Made by a program: the position numbers and the translations under genes. Shown in pieces: positions 10,851 to 23,059 of a stretch of DNA of 64,000 nt (position 1 is the first letter of the stretch; every line of letters begins with the position of its first letter). The notes beneath the pieces were generated by a model. It did not search any database. It was not told the origin of the DNA and worked only from the letters and a program-made list of their open reading frames with translations. The stretch comes from Kryptolebias marmoratus (lineage: Eukaryota > Chordata > Actinopteri > Cyprinodontiformes > Rivulidae): positions 19,958,732 through 20,022,731 of the forward strand of contig NC_051434.1 of assembly GCF_001649575.2 (NCBI RefSeq), written 5' to 3'.

Positions 10851-12689
10851 CAAACGACATGATGTATACTGTCTGCTGACATTCGCCAATGTACCATTCT
10901 TTCACATTTTTATGATATTTTTAAGGGACTCATTTTATAAGCCTGAAAAACAATATAAAACAGGCCCTCGTTTGGCTGGCTGTTAGCCTAGCCTGGAGGA
11001 AGACGTTTGCCTCTATCTCCATACTCGGCACTCAACTGATGTCACGGCTGATAAGGTACTAACTACTGATCACTATGACAGAATATCCCTTCAAAAAGGA
11101 CCAAATTAGACCTGAAAATACTGATACAACAAATGACTAAATGCCCAAGTCCCTTACAAGTCTTTCATACCAGGCCTGAGACCCATTTTTAACGGTCTTA
11201 GAGGGATTTATGGAACAACTGTTTGTCAGGGAGATGTGGCAAGCTCAGTTGATGCATTTGTGAAAGACTAGAACTTGTCTTAACAGGGAAATGAAGAACT
11301 GTTTGATGTTTCTTTTTAGGAGTTGGGAGTTCACCCACAGACATTCAAAAACAGCCACTGCGTAGACAACACACTGATACTGTGAGTCCATATTGGGAGG
11401 GGAGGTATCAACCATAAAATATATCAAAGAAACAAAGAAGCTGTCATTTTAACACAGTTTAAAACAGTTTAGCATTTACATTTCAGAAATGAAAAGTGTT
11501 GTTTTTTTTTTGTTTTTTTTTATTTAAACTTGTGAACCAATGAGCACCATAGGTCATGGCTTAAAGGTGCTAACAGTTCAATACCTGCTAATTAAATTAG
11601 TCCTCTTTTGTAAGAGCTCTGAAGGACTTCGTTCATTGCATAAATAAATAAAAAAGCAATCCATTTTCATAACCCTCTGGGAAATTTAATGAAGTGGTCA
11701 AAGATGTAATTAATCAACTTCCTGTGTGACCGTCTGTTTGAAAAATCAATGCAGTACCTTTGCTAGATTAGGATGTAAAGTAAATCCTTGGCTATTGTTT
11801 TGATTTGCAAAGAAGAACATGTACTGTCTTGAACATTACAAGACCCTGACAATGACCACCTCAAACATAAACTGTAAACGTTAGAGTTTCTGTTGTACCA
11901 ATGGTTATCAGTGTAAACCCTTACGTACAACAGCCAGTCAGTTCTTTTTATTTTATGTTGTATTTACAGACCTACATTAAATGGCTTGCCCTCAAGAGTC
12001 ATTCAATTATTTTTGGTATTTCCTTTCTAAGCAGTTCTACATTTTTTAAACTCAGCCCCCCTGTATTACAACACATTTTATTACCACAGAAGAAAAACAA
12101 GAATAACACCAGTGTTGATGACTGAGGTAGTAAGTCATAACTAGTTCATTAGTCATTTTTAGTCATTACAAGTGGAAGACATATCAAATAATATCATGTT
12201 CAGTTTACACCAGATTATAATCCATCCACGAAGTCCAGACGAGACTATAATGTGTCCACTTTAGAGTCAGATGTAGATATCACTGTATTCTGTTTATTTT
12301 AGGAATGCCTTTACCTACACTTCCTGGTTAGATTTTCAAGTCTTTTTCTGTGCATTCTTGTTTGGAGGTTTGTTTACTCTTTTGCTTCCTGTTCGTTGCT
12401 TACACCTGTTTTGAGTTAGCTGTGTACTAAAGCTTTCCAGTCATTTGTTCCTCTGTGTTCTCTTTCATGTATGTTTATCAGTTCTTGGCTTTTCGTCTCA
12501 CTTTACCACTGATTACCTTGTTACATTATTGTGTGAACAGTTCCATGAAGGCTGGCCTTTTACCTGCCCTTTGACTGTTCACCAACATGCATTGTTTACA
12601 TCGTGGTGAAGTTTTATCTTTCTGTGCTTTCTCAACTAAAGGAGCAAACTCTCACAGCACAGCACATCTACATACACACAGGGGAAAGC
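10851..12689. other. No gene recognised
   Basis: AT-rich, with short ORFs only. No repeat I can name. Confidence 0.4.
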
Positions 12690-12930
12690 TTTACTTATGA
12701 ACATATATGTAAGTATAAATTTCAATGAAACTTTCAGGAAAAAGTCATGGAAATAAAACTGATTCATTTGTGGAGCCAACCAAGTTAAAGATGGCCACCA
12801 CAGCCAACTGACCTGAAAAACAACACAAAAATAAATATATAAATAATTTAATTTTACCTATATTGTGCTAAAAAATATTGAAGTTGTAGCTGAGAGTCAC
12901 TCCCAACACATGCTTCAACTCTACACATTG
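12690..12930 (+). repeat. Family A repeat arm, diverged
   Basis: Contains the landmarks tttcaatgaaactttcagg, agatggccaccacagcc (from 12789) and gctgagagtcactcccaacacat, with insertions and base loss. It lies directly before another copy in the same orientation. Confidence 0.65.
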
Positions 12931-12974
12931 TGTAAGATCCTTGCTTAAAACTTTTGCAGTAAATGCTGGAGTAT

Positions 12975-13315
12975 CTGTGTTTGTCTGTTAGCAAAACATC
13001 GCATGAACTACGATGAAACTTTCAGAAAGTTGTTATTGGACCTACATCTAAAATTGAGTCAGTCCAACTGAAGATGGCCAATCGACATTAGCCAACAGAA
13101 AAATGGTGGATTTTACATATAGTAAGCTAAAATGTGTTGTGGTAGTAGTGGAGAATTATTTCTATTAGATACTTTGAACGTGACACCTGACTATCTCACG
13201 TAATTTTCAAGGTTTGACCAAAACAGCTTTGACTCTGTTATTTCTCATCATAAGACAATCTTAGTCTAAAACCCCGGCATGAACTGTTGATATGCATTTC
13301 TTCAAAAAATGCTAG
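12975..13315 (+). repeat. Family A repeat arm
   Basis: Runs from ttgtctgttagcaaaacat through gaagatggccaatcg (13070) to atgcatttcttcaaaaaatgc, so it spans nearly the whole arm. The distal part contains 'ttctcatcataagacaatct', shared with other long copies. Confidence 0.75.
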
Positions 13316-14511
13316 TTTTAATTTAATATGATGTCCCCCAAAATCTACTAAACTCAAAATTTATATATATATATTTGTTTACGCCTCATCATTTATTGGA
13401 TCATTTCTGCTGTTGGCTAAATGACCGCAGCTACAACAGAGAAAATTGTCTGGTATAGTCTCTAATGTTTGTATCTTCTCTCGTCTCATGTTGCTCTGAG
13501 GATAATAAGTCACAGAGGGATAATGATTCAATGCTCTGTTCTACAGAAACAGTTTTAAGCCACATTGTTTATTGTAGTGTCTTCCACTCTGAAGAACTGA
13601 GCGGCCAAAGAATGGGGTATTTTTTTTGTTTTTTGGTCTTACCAATCTAAAGGCAGATTTTATCGAATGGAAATGTGTAAATTGAATTTACAACATCTAC
13701 CTCGGTCTCCTGGCAGCTGGACATTATGAGCTTACCTCTTGTCAGCTTGAATTACGCTTCTGCAATATGCTGATGCAAACGTCTCCTGCTTTCTGTGCTC
13801 ACATTTAATTGGCTCTGAAAAGGCTTCAATCATCCCCCACAGTGTTGGTTACAAATCATCCTTCATAATCATCACAGTGGGGGTTTTCTGAAGAATGTCG
13901 ACTTGCTTAAATTTATAAATGGCTTTTAATAAATTCTTGGACATATGTTTCTTGCAGGAGGAAAGAAGGAAACCACTGTAGGTTTTGAGGTGCGTAAACA
14001 TCTGGATTCTCAGATGTTTTCTTTATCAACTGCTACTAAAGACAAACAACATTTACAAGGTTTGGTTTCAACTCCTTTGTCATGAAAGTTGGTGGGCGAT
14101 ATGCATTCCTTCAAGTTTCAGGTGTGTTGAAACAAGCTCTTAAAAAGGCAGACTGCTGTCTGAACCGAATTTCTTTTCCCATTTTAAATTAAAAAAAAAA
14201 ACTCAGATATTTACACAGTTTTAAAAGAGTTTCTTTGAAGAAAGAAATACTTCCACAGGTTAATTAGATGCTGTAGCTGTTCCACGGGTCACATTAAGTC
14301 TATTTCTTAGTAATAGGCATCTTTTCTCTGCGGAAGAGGGCTGCAGGGCCTCTTTTGTTTTGACAACTCATCTCTCTTATCACTGCGCTGACATATATGT
14401 GTGCAGGAGCACAGTCAGCAGAATACAGTGTAGAAAATAGTACTGGCCGCCATGAACTCATAAAAAATCCTCACTATTATGCCATGGGAAAAAGAAAATC
14501 TAGCCCCTTCC
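13316..14511. other. No gene recognised
   Basis: Unassigned AT-rich DNA; a short (TA)n run near 13361-13372. Confidence 0.4.
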
Positions 14512-15777
14512 AGTTTTAGGGTTTTACATATCAGGAAAGAATAAAAATGATCTGTCTTTATCAGGTTATATAATGATCCAAATCTAACCTCAAGTGAACA
14601 AAAAAACACCACAGATTCCACCGTGTCATTATTTATTAAACAAAAGCTAATCCAAGATGGATGGATGGATGGATGGATGGATGGATGGATGGATGGATGG
14701 ATGATCAGTATGTGAGCACCTCTATAAAAGCAGGAGTTTAGTCAGTTTGCAGCTCTGGAGCGTACAGCTGTGTGTTAACACAATGCCAGGGTGGAAAGAC
14801 ATCAGCAATGACCTTAGAGAAGCAGCTGTTGCTGCCCATCAATCTGGGAAGGGTCAAAGGTCATTTCCAAACTATTTGAAGTCCATCTTTCTACAGTGAG
14901 GAAGATTATTCACAAGTGGAAAACATTTAGGACAGCTGCCAGTCTTCTCAGGAGTAGGTGTTCCAGTAAATTCACCCCATGGTCAGACTGTGCAATGCTC
15001 AGAGAAATCTAGTCCATGTCAGACTCTACAGGCCTCAGTCAGCAGGTTAAAGGTTTAAGGTCATGACAGGACAATTCGAAAAAGTGCTGCAGCAGAAAAC
15101 CTCTTCTCTGTAAAAATAACATGGCAGCATGATTGACCACAGTACTGATGATTACCCAGAATGCACAGCAGCATGTTTGGAGAAAACCAAACACAGCAGA
15201 TCAGCACAAACACCTCATCCCAGCTGTCAGCACGGAGGTGGAGGGCTGATGGTTTGGGTTCCCTGCAGTCACTGAGTCGACCATGAACTCCTCTGTGGAC
15301 TAAAGGACTGTGGAGTCAGATGTGAGGACATCTGTCCTACAGCTGAGGATTGGACCAAACTGAACACAGCAGCTGTTCTACAACAGAACGGCTCAAAAAC
15401 TAAAGCATCAAGGTAATGGTCCAGTCAAAGTCCAGAACCTCAACCTTCAGAGAGCTGAGCAGAAATAAATGTCTTTGGACTGCAATGAACTGAAGCAACA
15501 ATGGAAAGAAGAGTGGGCCAAAATTCCTCCACAACCATGTCAGAAACAAAAATTTACTACTGAGAGTTATTGCTGCTAAAGGAGGTTCTACAAGCTGCTG
15601 GATCAGAGGCTGGACACAGTTTTTCACTTACAGCTTTTCCATTTTTGCAGAATTTTTGTTGAATAAATAACAAATCTGTTGTGTGTTTTTGTTCACTTGA
15701 AGTTAAATTTGAATCATGTTAGAACCTGGTATAGATCAGATTTTTATTAAGTCTTGATACATAAAATCCTAGAACTA
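14512..15777 (+). mobile_element. Tc1-like DNA transposon relic with long terminal inverted repeats
   Basis: The left end (agttttagggttttac...cctcaagtgaacaaa, from 14512) and the right end read inward (agttctaggattttat...cttcaagtgaacaaa, from about 15777) match over more than 100 bases. After the left repeat comes the promoter-like phrase tctataaaagcaggagttt, then gccaggg-type start context and a degenerate transposase with many frame breaks (gaccttagagaagcagctgttgctgcccatc). About 1.27 kb, the usual length for Tc1 relics. An (ATGG)n tract sits at 14657-14702. The 5' part of the same family recurs at 22540-22925. Confidence 0.85.
14657..14703 (+). repeat. (ATGG)n microsatellite
   Basis: About 11 uninterrupted tetranucleotide units inside the Tc1 relic. 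Confidence 0.95.
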
Positions 15778-16120
15778 AAAAATGGACTTAATTTTTACCA
15801 TGAGTCTGCCTCTCTCTTTACTTTGTCTTGGTGCACGTTTTTTAGAGTTAAAAGGTTTAGGTGTTCCAAAATCTTATGAAGTTCACTACAGTTTAGGTTA
15901 ATAACCTTAGTAACAAGTAGAGAAATTGCATTGTCTGCAAAAATGGTGACTGCTGAATGAATTTGTTGAAGAATTGTTGTCTGAATTGTCTAATTCAGAT
16001 AACATTTTAACATAATATTAAGATAACATTTTATCTTAATATTATAATCTTATGTTAGCTTAAATAATATGGTATTTAAGATAACATTCAGATAACATAA
16101 GATAATAATGACAAACAAAA
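15778..16120. other. No gene recognised
   Basis: Includes a repetitive patch at 16000-16105 with repeated 'agataacatt' and 'taatatta' words. Confidence 0.4.
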
Positions 16121-16285
16121 CAGAAGGTAAAACCAGCAAACCTTTAGCTAAAAGCTAAACATAACAAAACAGCAGCTGCAAGCTAAAACAAGTAAAGCCA
16201 TAGCTAGAGGCTAATATTTGCTAAATTACAGCTAAAAACTAAAAATAGCATAAAAAGCTAAAAGCTAATAGATGCTTAAAACAAA
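16121..16285 (-). repeat. Degenerate AGCTAAAA tandem tract (family C)
   Basis: Repeated words such as tagctaaaagctaa, agctaaaac and gctaaaaactaaa at irregular spacing. The reverse complement matches the ttttagcttttagcta tracts at 34205, 45355 and 53345. Confidence 0.65.
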
Positions 16286-17234
16286 AAATTGAGCAAGGAT
16301 CCAAAATTAGATTTCAGAGAACAATGTTCATGAAGGAATTGGACAGATCTCAATGTATTTCTATAGGGGAAATATTTAGAAATAAAGTTAAATAAATCAA
16401 AATGTGTAATAGTTACAAAAACTAAAAGTCAGAGCACACTATTCCCAACTGAGCTAAACACTTTGATATATGATTGGTTAAAATAAAACAAAGTATGCTA
16501 AAGTAGTTTGATTGTACAAAAGAAACCATAAACAGGAAAACAACAGTGTGAATGCTGACTCAACATTTACAATAAACACACTGTATGCTGTGGGATTGGT
16601 ACGCAATATGTAAAATTTCACAAGGTACATAATTACATAATCTCATTGTACACAATTGTTACAGTGTAAAAACGTCCTTTATCTGTCATTAGATGTATCT
16701 ATCTATGTGTACTAGTAATAGTAATATTTGAGAAAATATGGCCTTTTTTATATTTTTGTGAAGCAAGCAAAAGCACAGCCTCTGTGTGTGCTTTAGAGCA
16801 AAACTATAAGAGTATATATTTATTTCAGATATTCTAGTATAAATAAATGATGAAGATTGAACAGAAGTTGAAATTCTGTGCGAGTATTCAGCAGGAGCAG
16901 CCTTATGTAACACAAAATCTCCAGCAAAGTCAAATCACTGCAAGCTCAGAGAGGGAAAAAGGCGACACCAGCTTCATTAGACGCAAATGTCAGGGAAATA
17001 TCTGCAGGCACAGTCAACAGCTCACACAAACCCCAGTCGCTTCACTTATGCTGCTAGATCTCAGTGTTCTGCGTGTACTACAGATGGAGAACTCTGTCAG
17101 AACCACCCCGAGGAACACTACAGCTCCAAGACTCCCTGCTCGTGTCACCGTGGAGCCTAAAACTGAAGCAGCTTTTCTGAAAACTGCATTATCACCCGCC
17201 ACCGGAAAGCAGAGGCGGGTAGTCGTGTTTTTGT
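16286..17234. other. No gene supported; some open frames at 16847-17299
   Basis: The 150-codon plus-strand ORF starting at 16847 has no recognisable domain and runs into a family A repeat at its C-terminus. Around 17030-17165 several frames on both strands are open together, which suggests base composition rather than coding. Confidence 0.4.
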
Positions 17235-17490
17235 GTGTCTGTCTCTGCAACTCATTAACTTTTGTAGTCAGTCCAATTCAAGATGGCCACCACTGCTAAT
17301 TGACAATGGCCAGCACAAAAATGACTATTTTTATAGATATTGAGCTAAAATGTGGAAGTAACTGAGATTCGTTCACAACACGTAGTCTGAGGGAGGTGTC
17401 TTGCAGTATCGCACATAAAATTCCATCATAAGATGATCTTAGTGTAAAACTCTGACATGAAAGCCAACAGGGGAGTCCTTCAAGGAATGC
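17235..17490 (+). repeat. Family A repeat arm with internal deletion
   Basis: Has gtgtgtctgtct, then jumps to ctcattaacttttg, ttcaagatggccaccac (17278 on), 'gacatgaaagcc' and cttcaaggaatgctggg. About 50 bases after the start are missing relative to long copies. Confidence 0.75.
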
Positions 17491-17574
17491 TGGGTATTTA
17501 ATTTATACTTAGAGGGTTTTTTTGCCTCAAAGTGGATCTGTCTGTTCTGGTTTTGCTTGCCTGGTATATTTATG

Positions 17575-17745
17575 TCTGCATGAGTCTCTGTCTTGTCCTG
17601 TCACCCCCAGCCGGTTGAGGCATATGGCCACTCCTCCTGAGTCTGGTTCTGCCGGAGGTCTTTTCCTGTTAAAAAAAAAAAAAAGATCTGTCTTCCCCAC
17701 TGATCACCATTATGCTCAAGTTGGGGAATTTAACTGAAGTGAAGA
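17575..17745 (+). mobile_element. LINE 3'-tail fragment (L2-type)
   Basis: Contains agccggttgaggcatatggcc, actcctcctgagtctggttc and gaggtcttttcctgttaaaa, the common fish tail also seen at 41835-42150 (plus) and 6340-7130 (minus). Confidence 0.6.
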
Positions 17746-17980
17746 TTCAATGAAATCTCATGGCTTTATTAGCTGGGTATCATTTCTCAAACTGGTATTT
17801 TGTTAGTAACACCAGTAATCTGACTCCACTGAATTGAATTCCTGTTGGATTGATTTGAACTGAGTTAAGTTGGAATGAGCCAAATTGAAAGTTTGAATCA
17901 TTGAACATTAATAAAGAGGGACGAACTGTTTTTGCCTTCCCTCACTGTTCGGGATTTAAGTCAAAATGTTAATATTTTTG

Positions 17981-18013
17981 CATCAGCTCCACATCCTTGA
18001 TGTGGAGCTGATG
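17981..18013. repeat. Perfect 15-base hairpin, 3-base loop
   Basis: CATCAGCTCCACATC at 17981-17995 is the exact reverse complement of 17999-18013, separated by CTT. Three further A-T pairs extend the stem after one mismatch. Type or function unknown. Confidence 0.85.
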
Positions 18014-19029
18014 TAAAGGCCCCGCCTACATGCCCTCCCAACTCGCTAACAGGCTGTGACTCTGTCAATCACAGTGTGACATGACACTTTTTAATCTCAA
18101 ATAACTAAATAAAACTAAATGTATTTTTAAACATGCATATTTGAATGAACAACAGCAAGATAAGAACTATCTGAATCAACTAAAATGAATAGCTGAAAAA
18201 AATATCTGAAGTGTAGTTTTATTGTTGAGTCAGGAAAATATCCCATTTGTTTACATGGAGGGCGCGGGACTTATAAAATAATACAATAGCCAGCCACTAT
18301 GGTGGCCTCAACTTCCTGCTTCTGGTCTTGTATCTAGTTATAATACATCTCGAGTGCTTGAATTTGACTTGTTTACGCTTTTTTGTCCAGCACATTCAGA
18401 AGATTTTGGAAAAAGCTGGTAAGCAAAATGGATGAATGAACGAATCAGTAGACTGAGCTGAACTAAGTTTTTGTTCTGTTTTCTTTTTGAGCTGTCACAT
18501 TTAAATAGTATGTGCCATTAACTATTCAAATGTGACACCTCAATTTTTAATTTAGTCATTTATTTCAGTAGATTGATACTGTCAGCTTTGTGTCTTTGTC
18601 AAGTCCAATATAAACAGGTGCCATCAGCTTGCATCATTCTATATAGTATTATATTTATTTGTGAAATAAATTACCTTAAGCAAAACATGCTTAGCTGTAT
18701 ATTAGAAAATATCAAAAGTCAAGGTTTTGTTACAACAACCTGCAAAAAGCATTGAACTTATATCATAAGCCTATCTTCAACTCATTTGTTTTCTTCTGGA
18801 ATCACAATTTAAAAGAAAAAAACCCCTCTTATAAAATATCTGCTTCTATGCAGACCTTGAGTGGTCCCACTCCCTTAAAGAAGGTAATACAATATTTGAA
18901 CTCTTTCATCCCTCCCTCTTTAAAAAAATTACTTTTTCTTCCGATTGGTCCATTTCCAGTTTTATCTGAATCCAGTTTTGTTTATGTCCGACAAAAGGTC
19001 ACACACAAAAAAAAATCAATTTCCTTCAA
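18014..19029. other. No gene recognised
   Basis: AT-rich. ORFs at 18573 and 18752 are short and have no recognised motif. A GC-richer patch at 18017-18080 resembles a diverged repeat but was not identified. Confidence 0.4.
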
Positions 19030-19735
19030 GTGACCACTTGGCAACAGTTGCAGGAGATCCTACCTTTTAAAAGGAAGAAACCTCAGGTAGAACCCTCAGG
19101 ATATGTCGCTTTCCATGTTTATCTTCTGAGACAAGAGAAAGCGAGAGAGAAATAAAGCGATATGGCATGTAGGCTGAGCCAGTGTTTGTGAGGCTGAAAA
19201 AAATGATCTAAAGCCAGAGATACCTGCTAAAAACACAAACTATAGGAGAGAGAGCAAAGTTAAAATGTGCAAGGTCTTACAAATGCAGAGTGAAATAAGT
19301 TAGAGTTTAAGGAGTCACCCTAAAGGCCACCCTGGCATGCAAGGCAGATTGGGAGGATGGACCGACAGGAACTTCTCAACTACTAAAGCATGGGCTAGAA
19401 GAGAGGTGTTCAGCTGGAGCTCCTCAAAGCTGGAACTGGAGGTGGAAGAGGCATGTCTGCCACAATTCCCTCATCAACAGGAACAAGACGAGAAGAGTTC
19501 ATTAGGTCCCAGTTGATGGGACAGAAAGGTTTTCAGATGGACTTCCTGAACAACTGGTCCTGGAGCAGGTCAAGAGGCTTTCTGCCGGACCCCCGTGATG
19601 GTTGTTGAAGGAGAGGATCCAGTAGACAGGAAGCATCAGGCTGAAGCTCATTGCGATCTTGCCACGGATGCTGAAGTGGACTTCTGCTTTGGCCTTTGGT
19701 GGAGGGTTGTCATGTAATTCAACTGTTGAAAAATA
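19030..19735 (-). mobile_element. Probable LINE 3' region, diverged
   Basis: The left end (ggcaacagttgcaggagatc, ttttaaaaggaagaaacctc) matches the plus-strand complement of the L2-type tail at 6610-6660. The rest (19330-19720) is GC-richer and unassigned; it probably belongs to the same insertion but I cannot name it. Confidence 0.4.
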
Positions 19736-20440
19736 AAAGAAAACTGCATCAGCACCTCAAGTTGTCTGAAGCTGGGCAGGATCCCTTAAGGCTAGGACAC
19801 TGCTGAAAACATACAACATTAAGGCACAGATGAGTGGTGTTGCTGCACTTAAACAATGTGCACGGCCTCCATCTGTTCCCACTGTGTTGCTTTTTTTATT
19901 CAAATGTGCTTGCAGTCCTTCCTTCAGGTTTTTGTAATAATCAAAAGAAACCTTTAGTTTCTATCAGTCAGCATAATTTATACAGACCGTCATTCATGGC
20001 AGGGCTACAGAGCAAAGACCTTCAGCTCTTGGGCTCATCTTTCAGCTGTGGCTGTAATTAGGCTCCACTGGTCTCTACCTCAGTTACCTGTGGTGTTTTA
20101 TTTACCAGCCTAAAAACAATCTGTGTCATCTGAGGTGATTCGTTTTATTCAAAATGTATAACTCAAAAATAAAGAACATGTTGTTTTAGCTTTAACTCAA
20201 TGCTTTAAAGGAAATAATACATCATACAGAATATTTTGTTCAGTGAGTGAAGACTCTTCTGTGTTGTATTTTTTATCCATTTTTATAGAATGTAGCTTTT
20301 TCTTTTCATTTTGTTTCATATTTTATTTCTAAGCTGTTTTAAGCAATGAGACAGATCGTACAAGACTACACAATCTCCAATAAAGGCATAAAAAGAACAT
20401 TGGGAAGAAAGATCAGCCAGCCTGCCAGCCCGTTGGCTTC
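19736..20440. other. No gene recognised
   Basis: No exon or transposon end identified. Confidence 0.4.
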
Positions 20441-21410
20441 TGCTTATTTGTGTTTGGGTCACTGAGACAACAAGCCCAGGAGGGAAAACTTCCTCTTCCC
20501 AGCAACACTTTCCAGCTCCTCCTGGAGGATCCTTATGCATTTCGAGGCCAGAGAGGATACATAATCCCCACAGAAAGTTCTGGGTTTGCCCAGGCACGTC
20601 CTCCTACCAGTAGGACGAGCCTTGAAAAACTCTAGAGGGAGGCGTCTAGGAGGCATCCTAATCAAATACCTGATGATTTTTATGATCCATGTCTCATGAC
20701 CATAGCTAAAGGCTGGAACATAGACATACCAGTTAATCAAGAGGTGTTTGACTCAATTCCTTCAGTTCAACAGATAGGAGCAACACACTAATCATTGTCA
20801 AGGAGACCTCAACCTATCAATCCATCTCCCACTCTATCCTATCATCACTCATAAACAAGACTCATCCGCTTGAGGCAAAGACTCATGCCCCACCCTGAGG
20901 GAGCAGTCCACCTGTCACAGTTGAGAACCATGAATCAGACTCAGAGGAGCTGACGCTTACATTGGCTGCTTCACACTCATCAGCAAACTGCCCCAGTGCA
21001 CTGTTAAGGTCATGGCCTGAAGACGCAAACAGAACCCCATCATCTGCAAAAAAGCAGAGATTAAAACCCCTGAGGTTCTCAAAGCACACACCCTCCTCTC
21101 CACAGCTGCATCTTGAGATCCTGCCCATAAGGAGCAAAAACAGGTCGGAGAACAGGGGCAGCCCTGGCAGAGTGTAAACGTACCAGGAACAAGCTTGACT
21201 TAGTGTCGAGGACGTAAACACAGCTGTTCTGTCTGGTTGCACAGGGACCAGATAATGTTTAAAAGCAACCCAGACACCCTATACTCCTGTAGCAACCCCC
21301 ACAGAGATCATGACTGTAAACCTTCTCCAGATCCACAAAACCTGGGGAGCCAAACTCCCATGACCCCCTTAGCAACTCTGCAGGGGTAAAGATCTGGTTC
21401 AGTGTTCCAC
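20441..21410 (-). mobile_element. LINE reverse-transcriptase fragment, same family as 1913-4140
   Basis: On the minus strand, 21242-20883 includes LPLFSDLFLLLMGRISR, then CFFADDGVLFASSGHDLNSALG, with the FADD box of the reverse-transcriptase palm and the downstream GHDL..ALG..ADECEAA stretch. After a gap it resumes at 20740-20459 with SYGHETW, RMPPRRLPLEFFKARPTGRR, PRTFCGDYVSSLA and EELESVAGKRKFSLLGLL, the C-terminal tail. The section between the palm and the tail is shortened and carries stops, so the copy is dead. Upstream sequence to about 21410 continues as degenerate RT (VDLEKVYSHD). Confidence 0.85.
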
Positions 21411-22104
21411 GAAGAAAAAATTATCAAGATATTATTTGTGACAATGGCATAACAAGTGAATATACTTTTGAATATATTTTTGTTTATACACAGCAGAATG
21501 GTGTTATAGGTTCTAAAAATAGTGAAGGAATTTCACACTTTCATCCTAATTTGAAAATGAGATGGTTTTATTTAATTTTCCTTCTAACTGGGTGTTTAGG
21601 CTCACCTGGGAAAGTTTTCTCCTGACAATTTAGTGAGCTATCTAAGATTTCTGGGTACATCATCATTACTAACTGAAAGCTAGACATTGCCTAGTCAAAC
21701 ACACTTAAATCCAATTGGACATGTTAAGATGATGGTCTGAGACAAGGTCATCCTAGTGTGTGTGCAGATTCTGTATCCACTCACATGTCTCATCAAATGG
21801 TCAGTCATGTTGTACTGCCTGTCCATCAGTATCAGGACACTGAGATCCCTCTGGCAGAACATTAGGAAAAGCTTTGCTCCTGTTTCTCCTGTGCCTCAAG
21901 TAGAAAAATATACTTCAGCTAATGGGCTAGAAAATTTGAATTAGAAACAGTTGAGCACTTGCATAAATTGTAGGTGGAAAATTGTGGTCATGATTAATTA
22001 TTTAAAAAAATAGAATTATTATGACTCTACTTGAGGACTTTCATTCTGAAATACAATTATTTGTTTTTAGCTATTTTTAGCTAATTATTTAAAGGCCCTA
22101 TATT
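21411..22104. other. No gene recognised
   Basis: Unassigned AT-rich DNA. Confidence 0.4.
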
Positions 22105-22170
22105 CCTTGAAGGAATGCATGTCGCCTGCCACCTTTCGTGTCAGAGTTTCATTTTAAGATTAATTACGTT
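22105..22170 (-). repeat. Family A repeat, distal-end fragment
   Basis: Contains ccttgaaggaatgcatgtcg, cctgccacctttcgtgtcag and agtttcattttaaga: the distal 60-70 bases of the family, minus orientation. Confidence 0.65.
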
Positions 22171-22539
22171 GAGATGAAGTTATCTGCCATTTGGGGATCC
22201 CTGATTTATAGGATAGATTTTGAGATACTTAAATGTAGTCCATCATACTTTTCATATCACCTACCAAAAACAGGACATTGTGTAAAGCCCAGAGGACTGG
22301 CTTTTGTTTGCTTGTCCCCACCATCCTGTCTCAGCAGCTCTGGAGTGGAGTCATGGCTGCTTCCCTCAGGCAACTGGTAAACAAGCCAAAGAGTCTGGGA
22401 GCTCGTTACCTCATCTCACTAACACCGGCTGTACACACACACACCAAAGTAAAACCAATAAACAGAAAGACATGTTCAACTGTGAACATCAGCATCTCTT
22501 TCATATAAACAAATATAAACATGGATTTGTATAATCTTC
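22171..22539. other. No gene recognised
   Basis: Three overlapping short ORFs with no recognised motif; includes a short CA run near 22435. Confidence 0.35.
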
Positions 22540-22925
22540 TGTAAATGATGATCTGGTTTTCATCGGGTTCTAAAATAATTCAAATCTAACCTCAAGTAAA
22601 CAAACACAACAGATTCCATCATGTCATTATTTATGAAACAAAAATGAAGCCAAAATGAAAATGTTGTGTGTGAAAAACTGAGTCCAGTCTTGCTGCTTCC
22701 AGAAGATTTAAGAGGTTCAGGATCAGCCAGGAGCTGCTGATCAAATGTATTGATTAACTGATCATCTGCTCTATAAAAGCAAGAGTTTAGTCAGTTTGCT
22801 GCTCTGGAGCAAACAGGTGTGTGTTAACACAATGCCAGGGTGGAAATAAATCAGCAATGACCTTAGAGAAGCAACTGTTGCTGCTCATCAAAAGCTGTGA
22901 AATGTGAAAGTTGTAAAAGCCAAAC
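22540..22925 (+). mobile_element. Tc1-like relic, 5' part only
   Basis: Matches the left part of the 14512-15777 element: caaatctaacctcaagtaaac, acagattccatcatgtcatt, ctctataaaagcaagagttt, gtgtgtgttaacacaatgcc and gaccttagagaagcaactgt, then breaks off at about 22905. The right half and its terminal repeat are absent. Confidence 0.8.
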
Positions 22926-23059
22926 ATTTTTCTGATATCATTGCCTTTAACTGTTACAACTTTTAAATTAAAAACCTTTAACTCTGTTCTTATTGCCCCA
23001 AAACCAGCCCGGTGAACTCATCTGAAGTCAGTGAGAACTTTCATGTTTTTTCTTTTGTT
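22926..23059. other. No gene recognised
   Basis: Short unassigned stretch. Confidence 0.3.

Noticed and set aside
17030..17165. Cysteine-containing alternative frame (SQCSACTTDGELCQ)
   Set aside because: Looks EGF-like at a glance, but there are no splice borders and no supporting exons.
16847..17299. 150-codon plus-strand ORF
   Set aside because: No domain, several frames open at once, and the C-terminal part is family A repeat.
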